Under the pieces are notes generated by a model. The model did not search any database. It saw only the letters and a program-made list of their open reading frames with translations, and was not told where the DNA came from. This document shows, one piece after another, positions 1 to 7,282 of a stretch of 9,904 nucleotides of DNA. The first letter of the stretch is position 1, and every line of letters starts with the position of its first letter. The position numbers and the translations under genes were made by a program. This DNA comes from Betaproteobacteria bacterium (lineage in GTDB: Bacteria > Pseudomonadota > Gammaproteobacteria > Burkholderiales > Casimicrobiaceae): positions 1-9,904 of the forward strand of contig PLYG01000246.1 in NCBI GenBank assembly GCA_003153335.1. Direction: 5' to 3'.

Positions 1-2
1 TC

Positions 3-476
3 GATCCGCGCGTGCTGCTCTGGGTCGCGCCCGCGGTTGCGTGGGCGGCCGTCGCCACCGGCGTCGCGACGCACTTCATCGACCTCGACGACTATCGCAC
101 CTCGCTCGAGACGCGGCTCGGCCGCGCGCGCGGGATCATGCGCGGAATCATGAGCCGCGCCATGCAGAGCCCGAAGCGCGTGGTCTTTCCCGAGGGTGAG
201 GAGCCGAAGATCATCGAGGCCGCGCGCATCCTGCTCGACGAGGGGATCGCGCAGCCGGTGCTCCTCGGCAATCGCGCGACGATCGAGCGCGTCGCCGCGG
301 AGAGCCGCATCGCGATGGAGGACATCGAGATCGAGGATCCCTACAGCTCGGGCCATCGCGATGAGTACGCCAAGTACCTCTTCGAGCGCAGGCAGCGCAA
401 GGGGATGAGTCTCGCCGAGGCGCATCAGCGGCTCTCGAACGGCAACTATTTCGGCAGCGTGATGGTGGCGCTCGGC
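3..476 (+). pseudogene. maeB: NADP-dependent malic enzyme (MaeB type), internal fragment cut at both ends
   Basis: MaeB-type malic enzymes convert malate to pyruvate and CO2 with NADP+ in the cytoplasm and carry a C-terminal phosphotransacetylase-like domain that is usually regulatory. The frame is already open at the window edge. The text resembles the hinge between the two domains: DPRVLLWVAPAVAWAA, then a helical linker, then PKRVVFPEGEEPKIIEAARI, which opens the phosphotransacetylase-like domain, then FERRQRKGMSLAEAHQRLSN and NYFGSVMVALG. Only about 158 residues of a roughly 750-residue family are present. The familiar continuation after VALG (an acidic AD-type stretch) is missing. After about 476 the frame runs to a stop at 591-593, but that tail is antisense to the BatA fragment and is not malic enzyme. 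The 5' end is lost at the window edge, and the 3' end at an abrupt junction that may be an assembly error, so the gene need not be broken in the organism. Confidence 0.85.
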
Positions 477-697
477 CGGGCGATCGCCAGAATCGCCGTC
501 ACCATCGCCAGCAGAAACAGGAGAGGAGGCAGGTGGCGCCGGAACGCCTGGCCGGGGCCGATCGCATCCCGGACGAGCATCAGGCTCGCGTAACGCACGG
601 CAGTTTTTTTCTTTCTGCGCAATGCGTACAGATAGGCCGCCACCAACGCCGGTATCGCGAGCAACAACCAGAGTAGATCAGGCCACAGAAACCGCAT
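446..697 (-). pseudogene. BatA-type protein (aerotolerance regulator N-terminal domain), N-terminal fragment
   Basis: This reads as the first 83 residues of a BatA-like inner-membrane protein. It has two hydrophobic helices (about residues 5-23 and 56-72) separated by a basic loop with RRKKK, and it ends ARPSATITLP. It aligns by eye along its whole length with residues 9-88 of the complete BatA protein at 4293-5354 (LLWLL, RRFASL/VRYASL, ILAIARP/IFAIARP, ITLP/IMLP). The start is clear: ATG at 697 is preceded on the minus strand by AAGGAGGA (708-701). The protein stops just before the vWA domain. The TAG at 448-446 lies in sequence that belongs to the malic enzyme, so the stop is not native. 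It is probably the start of an intact batA in the real genome, cut by the chimeric join. A seven-A run (610-604, minus strand) encodes part of the lysines. Without a vWA domain the fragment should not function. Confidence 0.82.
449..482. other. Chimeric junction between malic enzyme and batA fragments
   Basis: Read on the plus strand, malic enzyme similarity holds through NYFGSVMVALG (to about 476). Read on the minus strand, BatA similarity holds through ARPSATITLP (down to about 452). The two therefore share about 25 nt. Two unrelated genes in opposite orientation both make sense across the same short stretch and both stop abruptly at its ends. A short exact overlap of this kind is typical of a mis-joined contig, or less likely of microhomology-mediated recombination. 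Confidence 0.7.
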
Positions 698-1016
698 CGA
701 TCCTCCTTGCGGCGAACATTGTACGCCCGGGGAACATCCGGGCGCGCGTTGCCACTCGATCGCGGACGCCGCGCGAAATCGACCCATCTACGGCATTCTC
801 GTGTGTTAACGTGGTGCGATCGACGCGTGAATTTTTCGTATTGCCGGTAACGCGCGGAGCCTGCCATCGACTGCCTTCGCCGGGGGGCGGCAACGACAGG
901 ACGCTCGCATCCCTGGCCGCGCAATTCGGTAAACTGCCACATGCGTGGGGGCACTACGGCGGCCGGAGGCGATGTATGCTTCCGCTCTTGCGGATTCCGG
1001 GTCAAAAACCAGTGAG
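698..1016. other. Divergent intergenic region between the batA fragment and the protease gene
   Basis: This stretch of roughly 320 nt lies between two divergently oriented genes and should hold both promoters and 5' leaders. Open frames on either strand here give arginine-rich translations with no recognisable family. A hairpin lies at 724-744 and a moderately AT-rich patch at about 828-845. I could not find a convincing -35/-10 pair on either strand. The right part (945-1016) might instead be coding if the protease starts further upstream. Confidence 0.5.
724..744 (-). promoter_or_regulatory. GC-rich hairpin in the leader of the batA fragment
   Basis: CGCCCGG (724-730) and CCGGGCG (738-744) form a perfect 7-bp stem around a 7-nt loop, GGAACAT. 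It sits 27-47 nt upstream of the ATG at 697, just before the strong AAGGAGGA ribosome binding site. It has no flanking T-run, so it is not a standard terminator. It could be a structured leader element or an operator dyad. The dyad is directly visible; the role is inferred. Confidence 0.4.
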
Positions 1017-2219
1017 ATGAAGAGGGCAGCACTTTATAGCAGCAGGAGCCGAACCGGCGGGAATGCGCCGCCCGGCGAGGCTGGCGCCGGCGCCGCGCCC
1101 GGCCGGAATGCTGACCAAGCCGGCCCGGTAGCGCCCGCCGCTGCAGGCTCGCTGCGCGGCCGCATGCGTGCCATTTATCGTCGGCATGAGGCACCCTCGC
1201 TGTTTGCTGCCGGGCTGCTGATTGCGGGGTTGGCCGCGCTCGTCTTCTGGGCGAACCAGCCGGCGCCGCGCGAGCTGGTGCAGGAGGACATCGACGCCGC
1301 GGTGCTCCATACGCTCGATACCAAGACCCTGCCGTCCCGCGCAGCGAAGGCGGCCGAGCTGGTCCGCCAGTCGGTGGTCCGCGTGAACGGCTTCGACAAT
1401 GATCCGAAGGACGCCAAGGATCCCCAAGATTCGAAAGACTCCACGGATTCCAAGGACTCCAAGGGCTCGAGCGATGCAAAGGGTTCGAGAGACTCGAAGG
1501 GATCCAAGGACTCGAAGAACGCGAAGGATTCGAGGAGCACGAAGGATTCGACGAACGCCAAAGACTCGAAGAGCGCGAAGAATTCCAAGGACTCCAAAGG
1601 TTCAAAGGACTCGAAGGATTCAAACGACTCGCAGAACGCCCGCAAATCCGACGGCCCCAACAATCCGGACGGTGAAGAAAAGCATGGCCGGGTCGGCTCC
1701 GGCGTCGTCATCCTCGACAACGGAACCATCCTGACCAATCTGCACGTGGTCGCCGGCGCCGGGCGACTCACTGTTACGTTCTACGACGGCATGGAGTCAG
1801 AGGCGGAGGTGGTGGCCGTACAGCCAGAGAATGATCTCGCGGTGATTCGCGCCAAGCAGATTCCCGATGACCTGCCGGCGGCGACGCTGGGCTCCTCGCT
1901 CCGCTTGCAGCCCGGCGACGACGTCGTCGCGGTCGGATTTCCATTCGGCATCGGTCCGTCGGTGTCGGCCGGCGTAGTCTCCGGCCTCAACCGCGGCTTC
2001 CGCTCGGCCGACGGCAAGCGCAAATTGACCAGACTCATCCAGTTCGACGCCGCCGTCAACCCGGGCAACTCGGGCGGCCCGCTGGTCACGATGGACGGCG
2101 AGGTCGTCGGTATCGTTACCGCCATCTTCAATCCGACCGAGGCGCACACCTTCATCGGCATCGGGTTCGCGGCGACCATAGAGAGCGCGGGCAGCGCGGT
2201 CGGTATTCCGCCGTTCTGA
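1017..2219 (+). CDS. Membrane-anchored trypsin-like serine protease (HtrA/S1C type, no PDZ) with Lys-Asp-Ser repeat
   Basis: The predicted product is a periplasm-facing, inner-membrane-anchored serine endopeptidase of about 400 residues. Order of parts: basic Ala/Gly-rich N-tail, one membrane helix (about 61-81, SLFAAGLLIAGLAALVFW), a stem with DIDAAVLHTLDTKTLPS, the first protease strand (SVVRVNG), a repeat loop of 81 residues, then the chymotrypsin fold. The triad is visible as His243 (TNLHVVAG), Asp273 (ENDLAVIRA) and Ser352 (NPGNSGGPL). It ends at GIGFAATIESAG-SAVGIPPF with no PDZ domain, unlike DegP or DegS. The start is uncertain: ATG 1017 has no clear ribosome binding site; GTG 945, ATG 972 (GGAGG only 2 nt away) and ATG 1164 (just before the helix) are in frame. 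The repeat fills the position of the DegP LA loop. It lies 35 nt upstream of moxR, so cotranscription is likely. The fold and triad are seen; the substrate is unknown. Confidence 0.88.
   Translation: MKRAALYSSRSRTGGNAPPGEAGAGAAPGRNADQAGPVAPAAAGSLRGRMRAIYRRHEAPSLFAAGLLIAGLAALVFWANQPAPRELVQEDIDAAVLHTLDTKTLPSRAAKAAELVRQSVVRVNGFDNDPKDAKDPQDSKDSTDSKDSKGSSDAKGSRDSKGSKDSKNAKDSRSTKDSTNAKDSKSAKNSKDSKGSKDSKDSNDSQNARKSDGPNNPDGEEKHGRVGSGVVILDNGTILTNLHVVAGAGRLTVTFYDGMESEAEVVAVQPENDLAVIRAKQIPDDLPAATLGSSLRLQPGDDVVAVGFPFGIGPSVSAGVVSGLNRGFRSADGKRKLTRLIQFDAAVNPGNSGGPLVTMDGEVVGIVTAIFNPTEAHTFIGIGFAATIESAGSAVGIPPF
1407..1649 (+). repeat. 9-bp coding minisatellite: 27 Lys-Asp-Ser-type tripeptides
   Basis: Twenty-seven consecutive three-codon units encode variants of Lys-Asp-Ser (KDS, KGS, KDA, RDS, KNA, TNA and so on). 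The nucleotide consensus is about AAGGACTCG. Ser or Ala is almost fixed at position 3, Lys dominates position 1 and Asp position 2. The result is a long polyampholyte with nearly balanced charge and no hydrophobic residues. Because the period is a multiple of three, other frames also stay open here, which creates long spurious ORFs (for example on the minus strand with Glu-Ser-Phe repeats). The tract lies inside the protease gene, between the first strand and GSGVVI. Confidence 0.9.
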
Positions 2220-2254
2220 CCGCGGCATTCATCGCAAATCAAGGAAAGGGATCC

Positions 2255-3271
2255 ATGAACGACAAGCTGACGGACCGTGGCGAAATCACCTCGCTGATGG
2301 AGAGCGTTCTATATGAAGTGAAGCGCATTGTTGTCGGCCAGGATCACTTCCTCGAACGCGTGCTCGTGGCGATGCTTGCGCAAGGCCACCTGCTGGTCGA
2401 AGGCGTGCCGGGCCTCGCCAAGACGCTAACCGTGAAGACGCTCGCGCGGACTCTCCGGGGCGCGTTCAAGCGCATTCAGTTCACCCCGGACCTCTTGCCC
2501 GCGGATCTCGTCGGCACGCGCGTCTACAACCAGAAGTCAGGCGAATTCAGCACCAACCTGGGGCCGGTGTTTTGCAACCTGCTGCTTGCGGATGAAATCA
2601 ACCGGGCGCCCGCCAAGGTGCAGAGCGCGTTGCTGGAGGTAATGCAGGAGTACCAGGTAACGATTGCCGGGGAGACACACAAGGTGCCCCAGCCGTTCCT
2701 GGTAATGGCCACGCAAAACCCGATCGAGACCGAAGGCACGTATCCGCTGCCGGAGGCGCAGGTCGACCGCTTCATGATGAAGATCCTGATCGGCTACCCG
2801 AGCGAGGACGAGGAGTTCGTGATAGTCGAGCGGGTTACCGGGCCGGCGACCGACGTGGCAGCCATCGCGACGCCCGAGCAATTGATCGCGCTGCAGCGCG
2901 AATGCCGGAAGAGCTTCGTCGACCCGGAGTTGATCCGCTACGCGGTCAGGCTGGTCGCAGCCACGCGCGAGCCCGCCCGCTACGGTCTGGAGGATATCGT
3001 GCGCTACATCACATTCGGCGCCAGCCCGCGCGCGACCATCCACCTGATCGAGGGCGCGCGGGCGCTCGCGTTTCTGCGCGGCCGCCATTTCGTGCTGCCG
3101 GAGGACGTAACCGACCTCGTGCCCGATGTGCTGCGGCACCGGCTTGTGCTCTCGTACGAGGCGCTGACCGATGCGCTGACGCCGGACCAGCTTGTAACGC
3201 GGATCATGCAGGCGGTCCCGGCCCCCGACAAACCGCTCGCCACTCATGTTCAAGTTCCGGCAGAGCAGTAA
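2255..3271 (+). CDS. MoxR-family AAA+ ATPase
   Basis: MoxR ATPases are cytoplasmic AAA+ chaperone-like enzymes that use ATP to mature or activate partner proteins, typically with vWA-domain partners encoded next door. The 338 residues fit the family length. Visible motifs: GQD near the N-terminus (28-30), Walker A GVPGLAKT (50-57), Walker B LLLADE (109-114) followed by INRAPAK, sensor 1 MATQNPIE with Asn155, the GTYPLPEAQVDRF segment (161-173) and sensor 2 FGASPRA (254-260). The start ATG 2255 is preceded by AAGGAAAGG at fitting spacing. It is the second gene of the cluster, 35 nt after the protease, and its 3' end overlaps the DUF58 gene by 26 nt, which suggests translational coupling. All catalytic motifs look intact. 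The class is secure; the client is inferred to be the DUF58 and/or BatA partner. Confidence 0.95.
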   Translation: MNDKLTDRGEITSLMESVLYEVKRIVVGQDHFLERVLVAMLAQGHLLVEGVPGLAKTLTVKTLARTLRGAFKRIQFTPDLLPADLVGTRVYNQKSGEFSTNLGPVFCNLLLADEINRAPAKVQSALLEVMQEYQVTIAGETHKVPQPFLVMATQNPIETEGTYPLPEAQVDRFMMKILIGYPSEDEEFVIVERVTGPATDVAAIATPEQLIALQRECRKSFVDPELIRYAVRLVAATREPARYGLEDIVRYITFGASPRATIHLIEGARALAFLRGRHFVLPEDVTDLVPDVLRHRLVLSYEALTDALTPDQLVTRIMQAVPAPDKPLATHVQVPAEQ

Positions 3272-4277
3272 GGCGAAGGCCCCTGCCCCGGCGCCAGGCA
3301 GCGCGCCGGAGGGCGGCGCCTCAGCGCATCAGTCCGCCGGCGCGGCGCCGCGGCGGGTCGATCCGGACACGCTGCTGCGCCGTCTCGAGTGGACGGTGAT
3401 CCGGCGCCTCGACGGCTTGTTGCAGGGCGACTATCGCAACCTGCTGCGCGGCTTCGGCCTCGATTTCGCCGATCTGCGCGAGTACCAGCCCCACGACGAC
3501 GTGCGCTACATCGACTGGAACGTCACTGCGCGGCTGCAGACGCCGTACGTCAGGGAGTTTCAGGAGGATCGCGAGATCACCGCCTGGTTTCTCCTCGATC
3601 TGAGCGGATCGGTGGATTTCGGGTCGCGCAACGTGAAAAAGCGCGAGTTGTCGATCGAACTGGTCACGGTGCTCTCGCGCCTTCTGACCCGCTACGGCAA
3701 TCGCGTCGGCGCGGTGATTTATCGCAATGGCCGTCTCCAGGTCGTCCCGCCGCGCGGCGGACGGCGCCAGGTGCTGCACCTGCTCGACCGGATGCAACGA
3801 GTGGACGAGCAGGCCGACGGCAAAGAGACCGACCTGGCCGGGCTGCTCAAGAAAGCGGAGCAGGCGATCAAGCGCCGCTCGGCGATCTTTATCGTGTCGG
3901 ATTTCATCAGCACGCCCGGCTGGGGCAAGGCCCTCAGCCTGCTCGCCCGCAGGCACGAGATCGTTGCGGCACGGCTCTTCGATCCGATGGAACTCGCGTT
4001 GCCCGACTTGGGGCTGATCGTGCTGCAGGATGCAGAGACCGGGGAGCAGCTTTTTGTCGACACCCAGGACAAGGGTTTTCGCGAACGGTTTCGGGAAGGG
4101 GCCGAGCGCCGCGAAGCCGAACTCCGCACCGCGCTCGCCCATGCCGGCGTCGATTGCCTCGAACTCGCGACCGACGATCAACTTGGCGAAGCGCTGCTGC
4201 GGTTCACCGGGCTGCGCAAGCGGCGCAGCCAGCTTGCCGCCGGCGGCGGTGCTGTGCATCGGCAACGGGCGCCCTGA
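3246..4277 (+). CDS. DUF58 domain-containing protein (vWA-like)
   Basis: DUF58 proteins are found beside MoxR ATPases and carry a vWA-like fold; their biochemical role is not settled. The 343-residue product has a Pro/Ala-rich low-complexity start (about 10-36), then LLRRLEWTVIRRLDGLLQGD. The DUF58 signature lies at about 79-94 (EYQPHDDVRYIDWNVT), followed by ARLQTPYVREFQEDRE. A MIDAS-like DLSGS lies at 118-122 and IFIVSDFIS is the later vWA strand. No signal peptide or membrane helix is evident, so a cytoplasmic, perhaps membrane-associated protein is likely. The chosen ATG 3246 lies inside the moxR 3' end, has no obvious ribosome binding site and probably depends on coupled translation; no other in-frame ATG precedes the conserved region. 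The next gene starts 15 nt downstream. Family assignment is firm; function is inferred from context. Confidence 0.93.
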   Translation: MFKFRQSSKAKAPAPAPGSAPEGGASAHQSAGAAPRRVDPDTLLRRLEWTVIRRLDGLLQGDYRNLLRGFGLDFADLREYQPHDDVRYIDWNVTARLQTPYVREFQEDREITAWFLLDLSGSVDFGSRNVKKRELSIELVTVLSRLLTRYGNRVGAVIYRNGRLQVVPPRGGRRQVLHLLDRMQRVDEQADGKETDLAGLLKKAEQAIKRRSAIFIVSDFISTPGWGKALSLLARRHEIVAARLFDPMELALPDLGLIVLQDAETGEQLFVDTQDKGFRERFREGAERREAELRTALAHAGVDCLELATDDQLGEALLRFTGLRKRRSQLAAGGGAVHRQRAP

Positions 4278-4292
4278 GAGGGATCGCGAACG

Positions 4293-5354
4293 ATGTACCA
4301 GGTGCGCGACCTGACGTTCCAGTGGCCGATGCTGTTGTGGCTGCTTGTTCTGGTGCCGGTCCTCGTCGTCTTTTACCTGCGGCTCCTCGCACGGCAACGG
4401 CGTGTCGCACGACGCTTCGCCAGCCTGACGACGGTGAGCGATGCGCCTGGTGCGATGGGCGTGCTCCGGCAGCACGGCCCGGCGATCCTGTTGCTGCTCG
4501 GCCTTTGCGCGCTGATCTTCGCGATCGCGCGGCCACAGGCGGTCATCATGCTGCCCACGCGCGTGGACTCCATCATCCTGGCGATGGACATCTCCGGCAG
4601 CATGCGCGCCACCGACATCAAACCGAACCGGCTGGCGGCGGCACAGAACGCCGCCAAGACATTCATCGCCAATCAGCCCAGCCAGGTTCGCATCGGCGTT
4701 GTGTCGATTGCGTCAACGGCCGCGCTCGTGCAGTCGCCGACGCCTAAGCGCGAAGAGGCCATCGAAGCGATAGATCGTTTCCAGCTCCAGAAGGGAACCG
4801 CGCTGGGCAGCGGCGTGGTCATCGCGCTTGCGACGCTATTGCCCGAGACGGGCATCGACGTCGACCAGATCATCTTCGGCCGCAGTTCCAGGGGCTGGCC
4901 CGGCAGTTCGACCCGGCAGTTGGAAAGCGAGAAATTCAAACCCGTGCCGCCCGGCTCCAACAACACCGTTGCGATCGTGCTGCTCTCCGATGGCGTGAGC
5001 AACTTCGGCCCCGATCTGATGGAAGCCGGGAAGCTTGCCGCCGAGCGCGGCGTGCGCGTCTACACCGTCGGCATCGGTACCGCGACGGGCGACACCCTCA
5101 GCGTCGATGGTTGGTCGATGCGGGTGCGCCTGGATGAAGAAGCGCTGAAAAAGCTTGCCACCATGACGTTCGGCGAATATTTCCAGGCGTCCAACGCGGG
5201 CGACCTGAAAAAGATCTACCAGCAACTCGGCGCCAGGCTGACTCTCGGCAAGGGACGCCTGACCGAAGTCACTGCCCTCTGCGTGGCGCTCGGCGCGGTG
5301 CTGGCGATGCTGGCTGTGCTCTTCTCGATGTTCCGGTTTAATCGGGTGCTGTAG
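4293..5354 (+). CDS. BatA-type vWA domain membrane protein
   Basis: BatA-like proteins sit in the inner membrane with a vWA domain, linked in Bacteroides to aerotolerance and generally partnered with MoxR ATPases. The 353 residues show two N-terminal helices (about 10-30 and 63-79), ARPQAVIMLP leading into the vWA domain, MIDAS DISGSMRATD (99-108), a later strand VLLSDGVSN with Asp233, and a C-terminal helix (about 326-345). A loop of about 40 residues containing FGRSSRGWPG precedes the SDG strand and looks to be the usual variable insertion. The ATG at 4293 follows GAGAGGGA and lies 15 nt after the DUF58 gene. It closes the protease-moxR-DUF58-batA unit; BatB, BatD and BatE-type genes are not present. 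The MIDAS appears complete, so metal binding is expected. A second, truncated batA lies divergently at 697-446. Confidence 0.93.
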   Translation: MYQVRDLTFQWPMLLWLLVLVPVLVVFYLRLLARQRRVARRFASLTTVSDAPGAMGVLRQHGPAILLLLGLCALIFAIARPQAVIMLPTRVDSIILAMDISGSMRATDIKPNRLAAAQNAAKTFIANQPSQVRIGVVSIASTAALVQSPTPKREEAIEAIDRFQLQKGTALGSGVVIALATLLPETGIDVDQIIFGRSSRGWPGSSTRQLESEKFKPVPPGSNNTVAIVLLSDGVSNFGPDLMEAGKLAAERGVRVYTVGIGTATGDTLSVDGWSMRVRLDEEALKKLATMTFGEYFQASNAGDLKKIYQQLGARLTLGKGRLTEVTALCVALGAVLAMLAVLFSMFRFNRVL

Positions 5355-5426
5355 TACTGCAGGCGTGTTGGCGCCCTATAGCAGTAGCATCATTGTCTAT
5401 TCCCATTTTCGCAGAATGTTACGCAA

Positions 5427-7223
5427 ATGACGTCCTGGCGCACGGTCTGGCTGCTGCTGATCGCAATGTTCCTGCGTGGAGCCGATGCAAGCCGCGCCGC
5501 CGACCCGGCCAAGGTCCTGCACGTTTCCTTCCCGGTCGACGTCACCGGCTTCGACCCGCAGGCCGTGTCCGATACCTATTCATCGCGGATCAACCGCGCC
5601 ATGTTCGATTCGCTGCTGCAGTACGATTTCCTGAAGCGTCCGTACGCGCTCGCACCGTCGACCGCGGAGAGCCTGCCCGAGATCAAGGACGGGGGCCGCA
5701 CGTTTGTGTTCAGACTCAGGAAGGGAATTTACTTCGCCGCCGACCCGGTCTTCAAGGGCAAGCCGCGCGAGCTCGTCGCCGAGGACTACGTCTACACCTG
5801 GAAGCGCCTGCTGGACCCGCAACTGGCCGCGCCGTGGAATCTGCTGGTCAACGGCAAATTCGTCGGCGCGGATGCGGTCGTGGCCAAGGCGCGCGCGTCG
5901 GGCAAGTTCGATTACGACGCGAAGATCGAGGGCTTGCAGGCGCTGGATCGCTACACGCTGCAGGTGAAGCTTGTCCAGCCGGATTACATCTTGATCGAGA
6001 ACATGACGACGACGCAAATGGCCGCGGTCGCGCGCGAAGTGATCGAAGCCTATCGCGATCCGCACACGGGCAGGGCGATGGACCGCCCGGTCGGCACGGG
6101 CGCGTACATGCTCAAAGATTGGCGCCGCGGCAGCAAGATCACGCTCGCCGCGAATCCCGGCTATCGAGAGGAATACTATCCGGCCAGCAAGGATCCGCAG
6201 GAAGGCGTGGCCGTGCTGGCCAACGCGGGCAAGCGACTGCCAATCATCGGCCAGGTCGAGGTCAGCATCATCGAGGAGAGCAACCCGCGGCTGCTGGCCT
6301 TCAATTCGCGCCAGATCGATTACCTGCACCTGCCGCTGGACCTGACTACCAGCGTCCTCGAAAATGGCGCGCTCAAACCTGAGTACGCCAGGCACCAGAT
6401 AACGTTCTTGCGTGGCCTGGAGCCGGCGTTTTTCTACACCTACTTCAACATGGATGACGCTGTCGTCGGCGGCTACACACCGGACAAGATAGCCTTGCGG
6501 CGCGCGATTGCGATGGCCTACAACGTGCCCGATGAAATTCGGATCATCCGCCAGGGTCAGGCAATCCCCGCCAACCAGCCGATCTCGCCCGGCCTTCTGG
6601 GCCACGATCCGAATGCGCCCCGGATGAATGCGTATGACCCGGCCGCGGCGCGGGCATTACTCGATCATTTTGGTTACAAGGACCGCGACGGTGACGGCTA
6701 TCGCGAGCTGCCGGACGGCCGGCCGCTGGTGCTCGTCAAGGGCTCCACCACCGACACCGAAGGGCGGCTGTTCGACGAGGTGTGGAAAAAGAGCATGGAC
6801 GCGATCGGGATCAAGGTCGAGTTCGTCAAACAAAAGTGGCCGGAGCTACTGAAGATGAGCCAGGCGGGCAAGCTGCAGATGTGGACGGTGGGGCGTAATA
6901 CCGGGGTACGCGATGGTGGCGTCAACCTTGAGATCCTTGCAAGCAAAAACATCGCCAACACGATGAACGACGCGCGCTTCAATCTTCCCGAGTATGACCG
7001 GCTGTTCGAACAATCGCGGCTGTTGCCCGATAGTCCCGAGCGTACGGCGCTGTATCGCAAGATGTCCGACCTGGTCGGCGGCTACGCGCCGCTGCTGCTG
7101 GGCGTTTATCGTTACGAGAACCTGGTCATTTACCCGTGGGTGCTGGGGTTCAAGTACAACTCCTTCATGACACACCCCTGGAAGTTTCTGGACATCGATC
7201 TCGCGCGGCGCAAAGCGGGGTAG
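5427..7223 (+). CDS. Periplasmic extracellular solute-binding protein, family 5 (OppA/DppA-like)
   Basis: Family-5 binding proteins capture peptides or other solutes in the periplasm and deliver them to an ABC importer. The 598-residue product starts with a Sec-type signal peptide (TVWLLLIAMFL core, possible cleavage after SRA at about residue 24). The mature part opens KVLHVSFPVDVTGFDPQ, continues with GGRTFVFRLRKGIYFAADP and EDYVYTWKRLLDP, and has PVGTGAYMLKDW and later FNMDD, all characteristic of the family. A DRDGDGY segment (419-425), common in such proteins, resembles a calcium loop but is not proof of binding. The start ATG 5427 lacks a clear ribosome binding site but is needed for the whole signal peptide. 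It lies 72 nt after batA in the same direction, so it might be read through. No permease or ATPase genes adjoin, making it an orphan here. Substrate unknown. Confidence 0.9.
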   Translation: MTSWRTVWLLLIAMFLRGADASRAADPAKVLHVSFPVDVTGFDPQAVSDTYSSRINRAMFDSLLQYDFLKRPYALAPSTAESLPEIKDGGRTFVFRLRKGIYFAADPVFKGKPRELVAEDYVYTWKRLLDPQLAAPWNLLVNGKFVGADAVVAKARASGKFDYDAKIEGLQALDRYTLQVKLVQPDYILIENMTTTQMAAVAREVIEAYRDPHTGRAMDRPVGTGAYMLKDWRRGSKITLAANPGYREEYYPASKDPQEGVAVLANAGKRLPIIGQVEVSIIEESNPRLLAFNSRQIDYLHLPLDLTTSVLENGALKPEYARHQITFLRGLEPAFFYTYFNMDDAVVGGYTPDKIALRRAIAMAYNVPDEIRIIRQGQAIPANQPISPGLLGHDPNAPRMNAYDPAAARALLDHFGYKDRDGDGYRELPDGRPLVLVKGSTTDTEGRLFDEVWKKSMDAIGIKVEFVKQKWPELLKMSQAGKLQMWTVGRNTGVRDGGVNLEILASKNIANTMNDARFNLPEYDRLFEQSRLLPDSPERTALYRKMSDLVGGYAPLLLGVYRYENLVIYPWVLGFKYNSFMTHPWKFLDIDLARRKAG

Positions 7224-7282
7224 GAGAAGTCAACCGCCTTGCCACCCGGACTCCAGTCACGCAGTCCACGGCCCTGCATGGC
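7224..7282. other. Convergent intergenic gap between the binding protein and MFS genes
   Basis: Transcription from both sides meets in these 59 nt. GGACT and AGTCC (about 7249-7268) can pair as a 5-bp stem with a 10-nt loop, but there is no T-run on either strand, so a Rho-independent terminator is not supported. Confidence 0.35.

Noticed and set aside
477..593. C-terminal extension of the malic enzyme reading to the stop at 591-593.
   Set aside because: The residues do not resemble the malic enzyme and the DNA is the antisense of the BatA membrane segment.
601..611. T-run at 604-610 as a plus-strand terminator.
   Set aside because: No stable hairpin precedes it, and on the minus strand it encodes the lysines of the BatA basic loop.
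1407..1649. A CRISPR-like or non-coding tandem array.
   Set aside because: Units are 9 bp without spacers and encode a regular tripeptide in frame with a protease.
580..1771. Long open frames antisense to the protease, including Glu-Ser-Phe and Ser/Pro-rich repeat proteins.
   Set aside because: They arise from the 9-bp period of the Lys-Asp-Ser tract, which keeps several frames free of stops. The plus-strand frame alone shows protease motifs.
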